Origin: Pseudomonas poae
GTDB lineage: Bacteria; Pseudomonadota; Gammaproteobacteria; Pseudomonadales; Pseudomonadaceae
Assembly (NCBI GenBank): GCA_004000515.1
Contig: CP034537.1
Location: 4,912,001-4,976,000, forward strand
Direction of reading: 5' to 3'
Length of the DNA stretch: 64,000 bases
Shown: piece after piece, positions 50,912 to 59,518 of the stretch
Numbering within the stretch: position 1 is the stretch's first letter
Layout of the letters: each line of letters opens with the position of its first letter
Notes under the pieces: generated by a model
What the model was told of the DNA's origin: nothing
Database searches by the model: none
Seen by the model: the letters and a program-made list of their open reading frames with translations, nothing else
Position numbers and translations under genes: made by a program

Positions 50912-51724
50912 ATGAATAGCGTGCAGCTTTTACGCGGCCAGTTGCGGCCGGTGTTGATGGGGTTGTTGATGACCGTGGCGTGTGTCACGACGGTGCGGGC
51001 CGATGAAGGCGTGGCGCTCACGAGCATCGACCAGGTGCCCGACGGCGTGGAAGTGCGTGGCAAGCAAATCGCCGCCTATACCTGGGACGATCGCCAAGGC
51101 AAGAACCTGTTGGTACTCGCCGAGCAAGTCAGCGAGCGCGATGACGACGGCACCCAGTCGGCGTTCGTCTACGCAGCCCAATACCTCATCGACGGCAACC
51201 GCCCCAAGCGCGTGTGGATGCTCTATGACGACGTGCAGCATTGCGAATTCGACGCCGCGCTGCGCTTTGACATGGCGGCGACCAAGGTCACTGACCTGAC
51301 CGGTGATGGCATCACCCAGGCCACCGTGGGCTATTCGCGGACCTGCACCAGCGATGTCAGCCCTAACGAATTCAAATTGATCATGCACGTGGGCAAGTCG
51401 CAGAAATTCCGCCTGCGCGGTGTCGACCGTTATGGCGCGAGTTGGTGGGACGAGGAGGCCGGCGCCTTGCGCGGCATGCCACTGCCCAAGGATTGCAGCG
51501 TTGCCGCCCAGCAGGCGCTGGTCAGCCAATACAAGGAGCAGGGCACCGAGTTGCCGTTGCCGGGTTGTTATGGCGAAGAGAAGGACTTTGCCAAGGCGCC
51601 GGACGCTTACCTGACGTTCATGCGCCAGCATTGGTTCGCGCTGATGCAGAAGCAGGACACCGAATGGAGCCAGACCCAGACTCAGCCGCAAGCGCCGACT
51701 GAGGACGACGACGTCGCCCCGTGA
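50912..51724 (+). CDS. Secreted protein, similar to M949_RS01915-type surface polysaccharide proteins
   Basis: Intact, 270 residues. A signal peptide (LMGLLMTVACVTTVRA) is followed by a beta-rich domain: GKQIAAYTWDDRQGKNLLVL, SAFVYAAQYLIDG, then VTDLTGDGITQATVGYSRTC, an FG-GAP-like D-x-x-x-DG calcium-type loop, KLIMHVGKSQKFRLRG and a C-terminal FMRQHWFALMQKQ. The tail is acidic and proline-rich (QPQAPTEDDDVAP). The suggested family rests on remembered layout, with moderate confidence. It is divergent from the arn operon. Confidence 0.7.
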   Translation: MNSVQLLRGQLRPVLMGLLMTVACVTTVRADEGVALTSIDQVPDGVEVRGKQIAAYTWDDRQGKNLLVLAEQVSERDDDGTQSAFVYAAQYLIDGNRPKRVWMLYDDVQHCEFDAALRFDMAATKVTDLTGDGITQATVGYSRTCTSDVSPNEFKLIMHVGKSQKFRLRGVDRYGASWWDEEAGALRGMPLPKDCSVAAQQALVSQYKEQGTELPLPGCYGEEKDFAKAPDAYLTFMRQHWFALMQKQDTEWSQTQTQPQAPTEDDDVAP

Positions 51725-51730
51725 CTTTGT

Positions 51731-51765
51731 GCGAAGGCCGTTCGTGGGTTAGACTCGGCCTTCGC
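51731..51765. terminator. Hairpin after the secreted-protein gene
   Basis: GCGAAGGCC at 51731-51739 pairs perfectly with GGCCTTCGC at 51757-51765, 7 nt after the stop at 51724. No T-run follows, so termination strength is doubtful. Confidence 0.5.
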
Positions 51766-51773
51766 CAATTCAC

Positions 51774-51813
51774 TAAATACCTCGATTAAACAAAGGCTTG
51801 TTTGAGGTATTTA
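51774..51813. repeat. 40-bp palindrome upstream of the tyrosine recombinase
   Basis: TAAATACCTC (51774-51783) and GAGGTATTTA (51804-51813) are exact inverse complements; inside them AAACAA (51788-51793) pairs with TTGTTT (51798-51803). AT-rich and without a T-run, it looks more like a protein-binding or strand-exchange site than a terminator. It ends 20 nt before the recombinase start. Confidence 0.7.
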
Positions 51814-51832
51814 ATCCAAAGGCTGATCTACA

Positions 51833-52747
51833 TTGACTGAGTCCATTCGCAACCCGCTGACCCTTTACCTCACCCGCCTGGCGCCTTCCAGCCAACTGAC
51901 CATGCGCTACGTGCTGCAAGATGCAGCCGACCGCCTGGGCTATGAAGACATCAACCTCGAAGACATCGACTGGCACCTGTTGCAGCCCGAACATGTGATC
52001 GCCCTGGTGGCGGCATTGCGCGAGGACGGCTACGCGCCGAACACCTCGTCGTTGTACGTGAACGCCGTGCGTGGGGTGATGAATGAGGCTTGGCGGATGA
52101 ACCTCATCGACCAGGAGCATTTGCTGCGCATGCGTACGGTCAAGGCCGCGCCTGGAACCCGTCTGGGCCAAGGCCGCAACCTGCGGCGTACGCTGATTCG
52201 GGAAATGATGGAGGTCTGCGCTGCCGACCCCAGGCCCCAAGGGTTAAGGGATGCGGCGGTGATCGGGATTCTCTACGGCTCGGGCATGCGCAAGTCGGAG
52301 TCGGTCAACCTTGACCTGGCTCAGGTCGATTTTGATGAGCGCAGCCTGCGGGTGACTGGCAAGGGCAACAAGGAGCTGCTCAAGTACGCACCGGATTGGG
52401 CGTTCGCAAAGTTGCAGGCCTGGCTGGACTTTCGTCGTGGGCAACTCAAGGAAGGCGAACAGGACGATACGTTCCTGTTCAATCGCATCCGCCGGGGCAG
52501 CCATATCACCCGGGAGCGCATCACCAAACATGCGATTTACTACATCGCTCGCCAGCGCGGCGAGCAGGTCGGCGTGAAGATCATGCCTCACGACTTCAGG
52601 CGCTCATTCATTACGCGGGTGATCGAAGAGCATGACCTGTCGATTGCCCAGAAGCTGGCGCACCACACCAATATCCAGACCACTGCCAGCTATGACGTAC
52701 GCGATGACAATGAGCGGCGGCGTGCCGTGGATCGCTTTGATCTGTAG
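51833..52747 (+). CDS. Lone tyrosine recombinase (integrase family)
   Basis: Intact, 304 residues. An N-terminal SAM-like DNA-binding domain (LTLYLTRLAPSSQLTMRYVLQDAADRLG; YAPNTSSLYVNAVRGVMNEAW) precedes the catalytic domain: Arg in ILYGSGMRKSESVNLDL, Lys in VTGKGNKELL, H-x-x-R in MPHDFRRSFITRV, His in KLAHHTNIQTTASYD and the Tyr nucleophile in ASYDVR. All key residues are present. The start is a TTG (TTGACTGAG). No phage, ICE or integron genes are nearby, so it is a stand-alone recombinase, XerC/D-like in size. Confidence 0.9.
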   Translation: MTESIRNPLTLYLTRLAPSSQLTMRYVLQDAADRLGYEDINLEDIDWHLLQPEHVIALVAALREDGYAPNTSSLYVNAVRGVMNEAWRMNLIDQEHLLRMRTVKAAPGTRLGQGRNLRRTLIREMMEVCAADPRPQGLRDAAVIGILYGSGMRKSESVNLDLAQVDFDERSLRVTGKGNKELLKYAPDWAFAKLQAWLDFRRGQLKEGEQDDTFLFNRIRRGSHITRERITKHAIYYIARQRGEQVGVKIMPHDFRRSFITRVIEEHDLSIAQKLAHHTNIQTTASYDVRDDNERRRAVDRFDL

Positions 52748-52753
52748 GCCAAA

Positions 52754-53017
52754 TCAGCCGTGCTGGCAGGCATCGCCCAGCCGTACATAGTCGAGTTCGT
52801 GCCGCACGCCCTGACTGTCCACATACACCACATGGCCCTTGACCGGGCCGCAGGTGGTCGATGCGGCATTGGTATTGCGCACGGCCTTGGCGATATCCAG
52901 GTCTTCTGAATAGTCGTCGGCCTGGTTGACCGGCGTCGTCGCCCCTGCGGCGGGATCACCCTGGGCGGCGGCGAAGGTGCTGAACAGGCTCAACACCGCG
53001 ATAAACAGATAACGCAT
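52754..53017 (-). CDS. DUF2790 small periplasmic protein
   Basis: Intact, 87 residues. A signal peptide (YLFIAVLSLFSTFAAA) is followed by the DUF2790 core: YSEDLDIAKAVRNTNAASTTCG, VKGHVVYVDSQGVRHELDYVRLGDAC with two cysteines. ATG at 53015-53017 has GGAG 9 nt upstream. Small proteins of this family are abundant in Pseudomonas, often copper- or stress-linked, but the function is unproven. Confidence 0.85.
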   Translation of the reverse strand: MRYLFIAVLSLFSTFAAAQGDPAAGATTPVNQADDYSEDLDIAKAVRNTNAASTTCGPVKGHVVYVDSQGVRHELDYVRLGDACQHG

Positions 53018-53113
53018 GACGATCTCCAGCACCGGACGGTGGCGGCTTGACTGTGGTCGCCATTCTATTAAGCCCAGGCGCCGGCCAGAACGGATTCCGG
53101 CCAATAACGGTCA

Positions 53114-54346
53114 TCAGCGAAAACAATACAAGCGAGCGCTAGGAGGAGGGCGGGGGCTCGCCAGGTGCGCCGGCAGGCGACTCAGCGTCCAGATCACCGT
53201 CAGCAGCGCGGCGACTGCACACAGGGCGATGCCGATCAGCATCGGCGCGGGCGTGTGATCGGCGTACACACCGACCAACGTCATGGACACGGCGGCCGTA
53301 ATCATCTGGATCGCCCCCAGCAGGGCCGAGGCAGAGCCCGCGACGGCGCCATGATCTTCCAGCGACAGCACACCGGCTGCCGGCAGTAGCAGGCCGAGAA
53401 AGCCAAAACCGATAAACAACAACGTCATCATCAGCGCCAGGCTGTCGACCCACAGCGTAGTGACGGCCAGCAACACCATTACCGCCGCCACGGCCATTAC
53501 CGACCAGCGAATCACCGGTGCCAGGCCGAAACGCGCGCTCAGGCTTGCGGTGAGTTGGCTCATGGCAAAAAACGACGCGGCATTGACCGCGAACCCCAGG
53601 CTGAACTGCGTGGGTGTCAGGCCGTAATGTTCGATGTACACGAACGGTGCGCTGCCGATGAACACAAAGAACGTCGCCAGGCCAAACCCGCTGACCACCG
53701 ACAAACCGGTGAACACCGGGTCACGCAACAACGCGCCGTAGCTGCCGAATGCACTGCCCAGGGTCTTGCCCAGGCGGCGCTCGGCTGGGTGGGTCTCCGG
53801 CAATTGCACAACGGTCATGACCAGGCACGCCACAGCCACCACGGCGAGTGCGGCGAAAACTTCGCGCCAGCTCCACAGCGAAATCACCAGGCTGCCGGCC
53901 AAGGGCGCAAGGATCGGCGAGACGCTCATCACCAGCATCAACAAGGCCATCAACTTGGCGGCTTCATGACCGGTGTAGAGGTCGCGCACGATCGCCCGAG
54001 GAATCACCATCCCGGCGCACGCGCCGAACGCCTGCAGAGCCCGAAAACCGATCAGCACTTCAATGGTCGGTGCCAGCGCGCAGCCGACACTGGCCACCGC
54101 AAAAATCGCCAAGCCCGCATAGATAGGTGGCTTGCGCCCGAACACATCGCTGATTGGGCCGTAGAACAGTTGGCACACGCCAATGATCATGAAAAACACC
54201 GTGAGGCTCATCTGCACCGCAGCCGGCGAGGCATGCAGGCTGGCACCGAGGGTCGGCAATGCAGGCAAGTAACTGTCGATGGCGAACGGGCCGACGGCGG
54301 TGATCAACCCCAGCAACAGGGCAAGGTGGGCGATGCTTCGAGACAT
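53114..54346 (-). CDS. Bcr/CflA-family MFS drug efflux transporter
   Basis: About 410 residues, 12 membrane helices. Bcr/CflA signs: FAIDSYLPALPTLGASLHA, AAVQMSLTVFFMIIGVCQLFYGPISDVFGRKPPI, QAFGACAGMVIPRAIVRDLY, ISLWSWREVFAAL. Proton-driven export of drugs or small molecules is expected. The last residues may be misread: an alternative frame gives a stop at 53139 (…GEPPPSS). Start MSRSIAHLA at 54346 agrees with the family start; upstream extension is rejected. Confidence 0.9.
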   Translation of the reverse strand: MSRSIAHLALLLGLITAVGPFAIDSYLPALPTLGASLHASPAAVQMSLTVFFMIIGVCQLFYGPISDVFGRKPPIYAGLAIFAVASVGCALAPTIEVLIGFRALQAFGACAGMVIPRAIVRDLYTGHEAAKLMALLMLVMSVSPILAPLAGSLVISLWSWREVFAALAVVAVACLVMTVVQLPETHPAERRLGKTLGSAFGSYGALLRDPVFTGLSVVSGFGLATFFVFIGSAPFVYIEHYGLTPTQFSLGFAVNAASFFAMSQLTASLSARFGLAPVIRWSVMAVAAVMVLLAVTTLWVDSLALMMTLLFIGFGFLGLLLPAAGVLSLEDHGAVAGSASALLGAIQMITAAVSMTLVGVYADHTPAPMLIGIALCAVAALLTVIWTLSRLPAHLASPRPPPSARLYCFR

Positions 54347-54479
54347 GGACGTTCCGGGGGCAGTCGTGCAAAAGAGCGCCAGCTTATGTTTCGTGGCGGT
54401 GGCATACAAGCCTGATTGACGCTTACACGTCGGTGGCGTTGAATGGGCCCCGTCATTTACCGCCAGCCAGGGAATTGCA

Positions 54480-55375
54480 GTGCTCAGAAACGTCACCGAC
54501 ATGGATTTGCGCCTGTTGCGGGTTTTTTCCGTGGTGGTCAAATGCGGCGGGTTCACGGCGGCGCAGGCCGAATTGAACATGAGCCAATCGAATATCAGCA
54601 CGCATATTTCCGGCCTGGAAAAACGCCTGGGCTACCGGATTTGCGAGCGCGGTAAAGGCGGCTTTCGCCTGACTGAAAAGGGCCAGCGCATTCTTGCCGC
54701 TTCAACGGCGTTGTTTGGTGCCGTGGATGCGTTTCGTGATGAGGCGCAGGATTTGTCGGGGCGGCTGGTCGGGGATTTGTACCTGGGACTGGCGGACAAT
54801 ATTGCTACCTTGCCAACGGCGCGCATCGACGCAGCCATCGCGCGCTTTTATCAGCGTGAACACGATATGCACCTGCATATTTTCGTTAACTCACCGACAG
54901 AGCTGGAGCTGGCAGTGATTGACGGGCAGTTGGACATGGCCATCTCGTATTTCAGCCGGCCATTGCCGACGCTGGCCTACCAACCGTTGTACAGCGAAGC
55001 GATTGGTATTTTTGCGGCCAAAAGCACCCGCTGTACGCGGTGCCGACACCCAGCCTTGAAGAACTACAAGCGTGTGACTGGATCAAGCATGGCTTCCTGC
55101 CTGCCAACCAGACGCTGCCGGTGGCACCCAAGCGCGCATCGGCCACCGCCTACCATATGGAAGCGGTGGCCCACGGCGTTTTGGCGGGAACCCACTTGGG
55201 TTATTTACCGGCCCATTACGCCGCGCCGTGGATCGCCAGCGGCCACATGCGCGCGCTGCACCCCGAAACGCTGCATTACGCAGTGCAGCACAGCATGATT
55301 ACCCACATTGGGCATCCCCAAAGCGAAGCGGTGCGGGCGTTCATCGATGACCTATTGGCGGAACACCGCGGGTAG
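54480..55375 (+). CDS. LysR-family regulator
   Basis: About 298 residues. N-terminal winged HTH (MDLRLLRVFSVVVKCGGFTAAQAELNMSQSNISTHISGLEKRLGYRI) and a substrate-binding domain (GDLYLGLADNIATLPTARID, ELELAVIDGQLDMAISYFSRPLP). A slip near 55022 splits it after AIGIFAAK; the continuation is HPLYAVPTPSLEELQA. GTG start at 54480 with AGGGA 6 nt upstream, or ATG at 54501. It is convergent with and overlaps by 24 nt the iron alcohol dehydrogenase, which it might control. Confidence 0.9.
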
Positions 55376-56548
55376 GTCGCCGTGCACGGCGCTGCGGTAG
55401 ATCTGGCTGTAGGCGTGGGCATCCAAGGGTTGGGCATTGGTGTCTGAGGACGAGATATCGGCCACGGCCTGCTCGCCGACCCAATCCGCCACGTCGGCAT
55501 CCAGGCCGATTTCGTGCAACGTATGGGGAATCGCCAATTGTCGGCGCAGTTGCAGGACCCACTGCACAAAACCTTCAAAGTCCGGCTGTGGTAGCTCCAG
55601 GTAGCGCGCCAGTCGCGCAATATCACGGCTGATCACTTCACGATTGGCGACCATCACATAGGGCAACAAGATGGCGTTCAACAGCCCATGATGCTTGTGA
55701 AAACGCGCGCCCAGCGGATGGGCGAGGGCATGCACGCCGCCCAAGCCTTTCTGGAAGGCCACAGCGGCCATGGCCGACGCCACGAGCATGCCTTCGCGAG
55801 CCAACAGGTCCTGGCCATCGGCGTAGGCAGCGGGCAAATGTTGTTGGATCAGGCGCACGCCTTCCACTGCGACGCCGCAGGACATCGGGTGATACAGCGG
55901 CGAACAGAAGGCCTCGATGTGGTGGGTGAGGGCGTCCATGCCCGTCGCAGCGGTAAGCGCCGGCGGCAGGCCCCGGGTCAGGATCGGGTCGAGAATGACC
56001 GTGGCCGGTAGCAACTCGGGGTGACTGATCACCTGCTTGATCTGCTGTTCGCTGAGGGTCAGGACTGCTTCGCGGCCCAGCTCGGAGCCGGTGCCTGCCG
56101 TGGTGGGCAAGGCGATGAGTTTGGGCAGGTCCAACTGCGGGAAATCTGCCAGGCTTGGGTAACGGCTGATCACCTGGGACCATTCGAAACGCCCCAGCCC
56201 ATGTCGATCGACCGCCGCAAGGCTGATGCCTTTGGCCGCATCCATGGCGCTGCCGCCGCCCAACGCAATCAATGAGTCATGGCCTCCAGCCTGGAACGCC
56301 GAGACGCCCAACGCGACATCGTCCAGCGTGGGGTTGCCGTGGATATCACTGAACACGGCAAACGGAATATCCGCCTGGGTCAAATGCGCTTTCAGCAGTG
56401 CCAACGGCTCCAGAGCGAGCATGCCGGGGTCAGTCACCAGCAGGGGCTTGCGCATTTCCAGCAAGGCGCAGCGCTCGGCCAGGGTCTCCAGCGCACCGGG
56501 GCCGCAGAAGATTTCCGTGGGGTAATTCCAATAGTGAATCGCAGACAT
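55352..56548 (-). CDS. Iron-containing alcohol dehydrogenase
   Basis: Intact, 398 residues. NAD-dependent group III ADH: KPLLVTDPGMLALEPLA, ALGGGSAMDAAKGISL, ALPTTAGTGSELGREAVLT, GMDALTHHIEAFCS and GVHALAHPLGARFHKHHGLLNA, with the Asp/His metal ligands (D in DALTHH, His in HALAHPLG and HHGLLNA) present. Downstream of the APC permease by 19 nt, so the pair may import and oxidise an amino-alcohol or related substrate; substrate unknown. Start MSAIHYWNYP. Confidence 0.93.
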   Translation of the reverse strand: MSAIHYWNYPTEIFCGPGALETLAERCALLEMRKPLLVTDPGMLALEPLALLKAHLTQADIPFAVFSDIHGNPTLDDVALGVSAFQAGGHDSLIALGGGSAMDAAKGISLAAVDRHGLGRFEWSQVISRYPSLADFPQLDLPKLIALPTTAGTGSELGREAVLTLSEQQIKQVISHPELLPATVILDPILTRGLPPALTAATGMDALTHHIEAFCSPLYHPMSCGVAVEGVRLIQQHLPAAYADGQDLLAREGMLVASAMAAVAFQKGLGGVHALAHPLGARFHKHHGLLNAILLPYVMVANREVISRDIARLARYLELPQPDFEGFVQWVLQLRRQLAIPHTLHEIGLDADVADWVGEQAVADISSSDTNAQPLDAHAYSQIYRSAVHGDLPAVFRQ

Positions 56549-56567
56549 CTGAAACTCCGTGTCCAGG

Positions 56568-58050
56568 TTAATAGGTGCGCAGGTGTGGGGTGGCATTGCG
56601 TAGCGTCGGCTTGGCCCAGAAGAGATAGATCAAGCCAAGCACTGCAAGGATCGAGAACACCAGGATGACCGCCCACACCTGGAACCATGGCGCTCCAGGC
56701 GGAGCGAGTGCTTCGCGCGGCCAGGCCACGTTGATGCTTTCGAACACCAGCCATATAAAGGCGGCGACGTTGACCGTAAGGCCCCAGCGCCCCAGGCTGA
56801 AAGTGCCTGGCTCGGCTTTCCAGCGGCCATTAAGACGGGCGAGCAGGGCGCAACTCACCACGATCAGGAATACAAAGAAGAAGCCGCCACTGCCAAAGGC
56901 AATCAAGGTGCCGACGGCTGTGGCATTCAGGCCCAAGGCGAGGCCGAAACTGGCGAACAGGGTGCTGAACACCATGGCGGCGAACGGCACCTTGCGTTTG
57001 TCGACACGCCTTAGCAGTGCCGACGCCGGCAGAATCTCATCCCGTGCCATCCCGAATACGGCGCGACCGATATAGGTTTGCACCGACACCACGCACGCAA
57101 TGAATGCCACCAGCACCACCGCCACAAACGGCCGTTCAGCCCAGGCGCCAAACGCATCGACAACGGCAGGCGTGACCGGGTCGATCACCTGGCCTGAGAC
57201 CATGCCGGCTGTGTCGGTGTAGGACAGTGTGACGGCAAACGCGGTGAGCATGACCGTCAGGCCCACCAGAATCATGGAGCGCAAGATTGCACGGGGCGTT
57301 GAGGTGCGGGCGTCTGCCGTTTCCTCGGACACTTGCGAGCAGGCATCGAAACCAAGGAACGCCCAACCACCGACAGCCATGGCGGTCAGAAAGCCCGGCA
57401 AGTAAGCGCCATCGGAACCTTGGCTGGACGTCAGGCCGTCCAACAGCAAGGCGAACGAGTGGTTGCGGAAAACAGCAGCAACAACACGCCGATACCAATT
57501 GAGGCAATGGCTTCCGCGACAATGCCCGCGTTGACGAAGTACTTGAGCGGGTTGATCCCGAACAGATTCACCCCCAGGCCCAGTACTAGCAGCACAGCAC
57601 CGCTGAACACTTGTGCATTTGCCGAGGGCGGTTCACCGGTAAAAAACAGCCACAACCAGAACCCACCCAAGTAAGCCACGGTGGTCAACGAAGCCAACGC
57701 CGAAGCCAGGTACATGAACCCGGTAAACCAGGCCAGGCGTTCTCCCGCAAGACGCTTGACCCACTGATAGCAGCCTCCGGCCAGCGGATATTGCGAGGCG
57801 AGCTCGGCGTAAACCAGTGCCACCAGCAGTTGCAAGGCAAGGCAGAGCGGCACTATCCACACCATGACGGGCCAGCGTTCATTGCGCCCAGTGACATGAC
57901 TGAATAGATGCCTACAACAGGGGACACAGTGGCGAAACCCACCGAAAACGAAGACCAGAGCGAAAGCCCCCGGTGCAGTTGTTGATCGTAGCCTTGGCTG
58001 TGCAACAGGCGCTCATCGGCGTTTTGCCGGTCAGACAAATGAGAGGACAT
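56568..58050 (-). CDS. APC-family amino acid/amine permease
   Basis: About 494 residues, twelve or more membrane helices. N-terminal motif LHRGLSLWSSFSVGFATVSPVVGIYSVM, then VALVYAELASQYPLAGGCYQWV, GGWAFLGFDACSQVSEETADA (conserved glutamate helix), and VAFIACVVSVQTYIGRAVFGMARDEILP. Slips near 57872 and 57470 break the frame. The ATG at 58048-58050 has AGG 10 nt upstream. Similar to amine/GABA-type permeases. A strong 28-bp palindrome lies 112 nt upstream. Confidence 0.88.
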
Positions 58051-58416
58051 AGGTATTCCTTGGGTCGGCAGACACATTATTTTTAGGATCGCCCTTGTGG
58101 CCAGGGCGTACCGACAACACATGCTCCATCACGGGGAGGAGTGGGGAGAGCTTAAGAGACGCAAACATTTGGATAAATCCATATGTTTGAAGACTGGCAT
58201 TTAGAATTTTTGATGTTTGAGGGAGGGAGGCTTATCTATAACCAAGCCAAATGACTACTTAATTTTCTTATGATTTTATTGAATATTAAGCGGGCAGGTC
58301 ATGGCGCGTTCCTGTCACTGTCACCGGTACTGAAACCGCGCTTGTTAACGGAATAGCCCACCATAGGGGGTAAAGCCGATAGGGGCGGAGCAGCACGCAA
58401 TATCTACCACACGGTT
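58051..58416. other. Intergenic region upstream of the permease
   Basis: About 366 nt, clearly AT-rich from 58155 to 58290. It holds a near-perfect 28-bp palindrome at 58162-58189. No convincing open reading frame was seen. It contains the permease promoter and the end of the NodD-like regulator gene. Confidence 0.65.
58162..58189. promoter_or_regulatory. 28-bp operator-like palindrome
   Basis: CAAACATTTGGAT (58162-58174) and ATCCATATGTTTG (58177-58189) are inverse complements with one mismatch around a 2-nt centre. The dimeric-operator size and position 112 nt before the permease start suggest a repressor or activator site. Confidence 0.6.
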
Positions 58417-59343
58417 TCAAGGGATGGCCGTGCGCAGCGTATATTCCGCCGCTAACTCTTGAAGCATATTGCGCATCCAACGATGCGCTGGATCGCTGTC
58501 GAGCACTTTGTTCCACAGAGTGAATTCGCGTAGTAGCGGCAGTTCAAACGGCGGCGCCAGTGCGCGCAATGACAAAAAATCGCCATACAACATCGCTAGG
58601 CTTCGCGGGATCACCGCGACCCGTTGGGTACCCACCAGCAGATGCGGCACCGTATTGAAGCTACTGGTGGTCAACTCAACCCGACGCGCCTGGCCATAAC
58701 CCTGAAGGTTTTTTTCACTGAAGCTGGGTTCGCGGGCACTGCCGAAGTTGACCGCAATGTGCCCCAGGCTCAGGTATTCCTCCAGGCTGAGGTCGTCGCC
58801 CACCAGGCTGTTCTGCGACCAGATCACGCACTGGTAATCATCCTCGAACAACAGCTCCTTGGCATGCAGGTCAGACAGGTACTGATCGGGCATGATCACA
58901 AAATCCACTTCGCCCTGGGTCAGCATCTGGTTGTAGTGATCCGAGGCGTGCTGGATGTCCAGCGTGATGTAAGGCGCGCGTTGCTGCAGGCGCTGGGCCA
59001 GCGGGCCGAGAATCACTGTGGTCACGAAGTCCGTGGCAATCAGCTTGAAGTGCCGCTTACAGGTCAGCGGGTCGAATTCCGGCTTGTTGACGATGGTCGA
59101 CTGAATGTCCAGCAACACCCGCCGCACCGGCTCGGTCAGGCCTTGGGCGAGTGGCGTTGGCAACATCTTGCGCCCTACCTGCACCAGCAACTCATCATCA
59201 AAATAATCGCGCAACCGCGCCAGCAAGCCGCTGGCCGCCGACTGGCTGACGTTCAGGCGCTGCGCTGCGCGCGTGATGTTCTGTTCGGTGAGCAGCGTGT
59301 CGAGCACCACCAGCAAATTCAAATCCAGGTGATGAAAACGCAT
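58417..59343 (-). CDS. NodD-like LysR-family regulator
   Basis: Intact, 308 residues. The N-terminus resembles the NodD/SyrM/LeuO-like branch: MRFHHLDLNLLVVLDTLLTEQNITRAAQRLNVSQSAASGLLARLR, DDELLVQVGRKMLPTPLAQ. Effector domain: FKLIATDFVTTVILGPLAQ, GEVDFVIMPDQYLSDLHAKE, LLVGTQRVAVIPRSLAMLYG. GGAGGC lies 9 nt before the ATG. Divergent from the DUF1302 operon 175 nt away, whose promoter holds two ATC-N9-GAT motifs of the kind bound by NodD-type regulators. Confidence 0.92.
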   Translation of the reverse strand: MRFHHLDLNLLVVLDTLLTEQNITRAAQRLNVSQSAASGLLARLRDYFDDELLVQVGRKMLPTPLAQGLTEPVRRVLLDIQSTIVNKPEFDPLTCKRHFKLIATDFVTTVILGPLAQRLQQRAPYITLDIQHASDHYNQMLTQGEVDFVIMPDQYLSDLHAKELLFEDDYQCVIWSQNSLVGDDLSLEEYLSLGHIAVNFGSAREPSFSEKNLQGYGQARRVELTTSSFNTVPHLLVGTQRVAVIPRSLAMLYGDFLSLRALAPPFELPLLREFTLWNKVLDSDPAHRWMRNMLQELAAEYTLRTAIP

Positions 59344-59397
59344 GGCCTTGCCTCCAGATGAGCATGGCACGTTGTATCACTTTTTTGGATGGATGGC

Positions 59398-59421
59398 ATC
59401 TCGATAATCGATTGTTCGGAT
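59398..59421. promoter_or_regulatory. Two overlapping ATC-N9-GAT motifs (nod-box-like)
   Basis: ATC-TCGATAATC-GAT at 59398-59412 and ATC-GATTGTTCG-GAT at 59407-59421. ATC-N9-GAT is the published half-site pattern of nod boxes. They lie 54-78 nt from the LysR start and about 100 nt before the DUF1302 start. Confidence 0.5.
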
Positions 59422-59518
59422 TGTTTGGCCCTCCCTATTATCAATTCCAGAAGCGGCAGGAGCGCCGGTTCTCAAAAGACCTTTCAAGACAAAAATAACA
59501 AGTCAGAGGTTGGTATTG

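Noticed and set aside
51833..52747. Reading the recombinase as evidence of a prophage or genomic island
   Set aside because: No other phage or conjugation genes, no tRNA, no flanking att repeats and normal composition on both sides.
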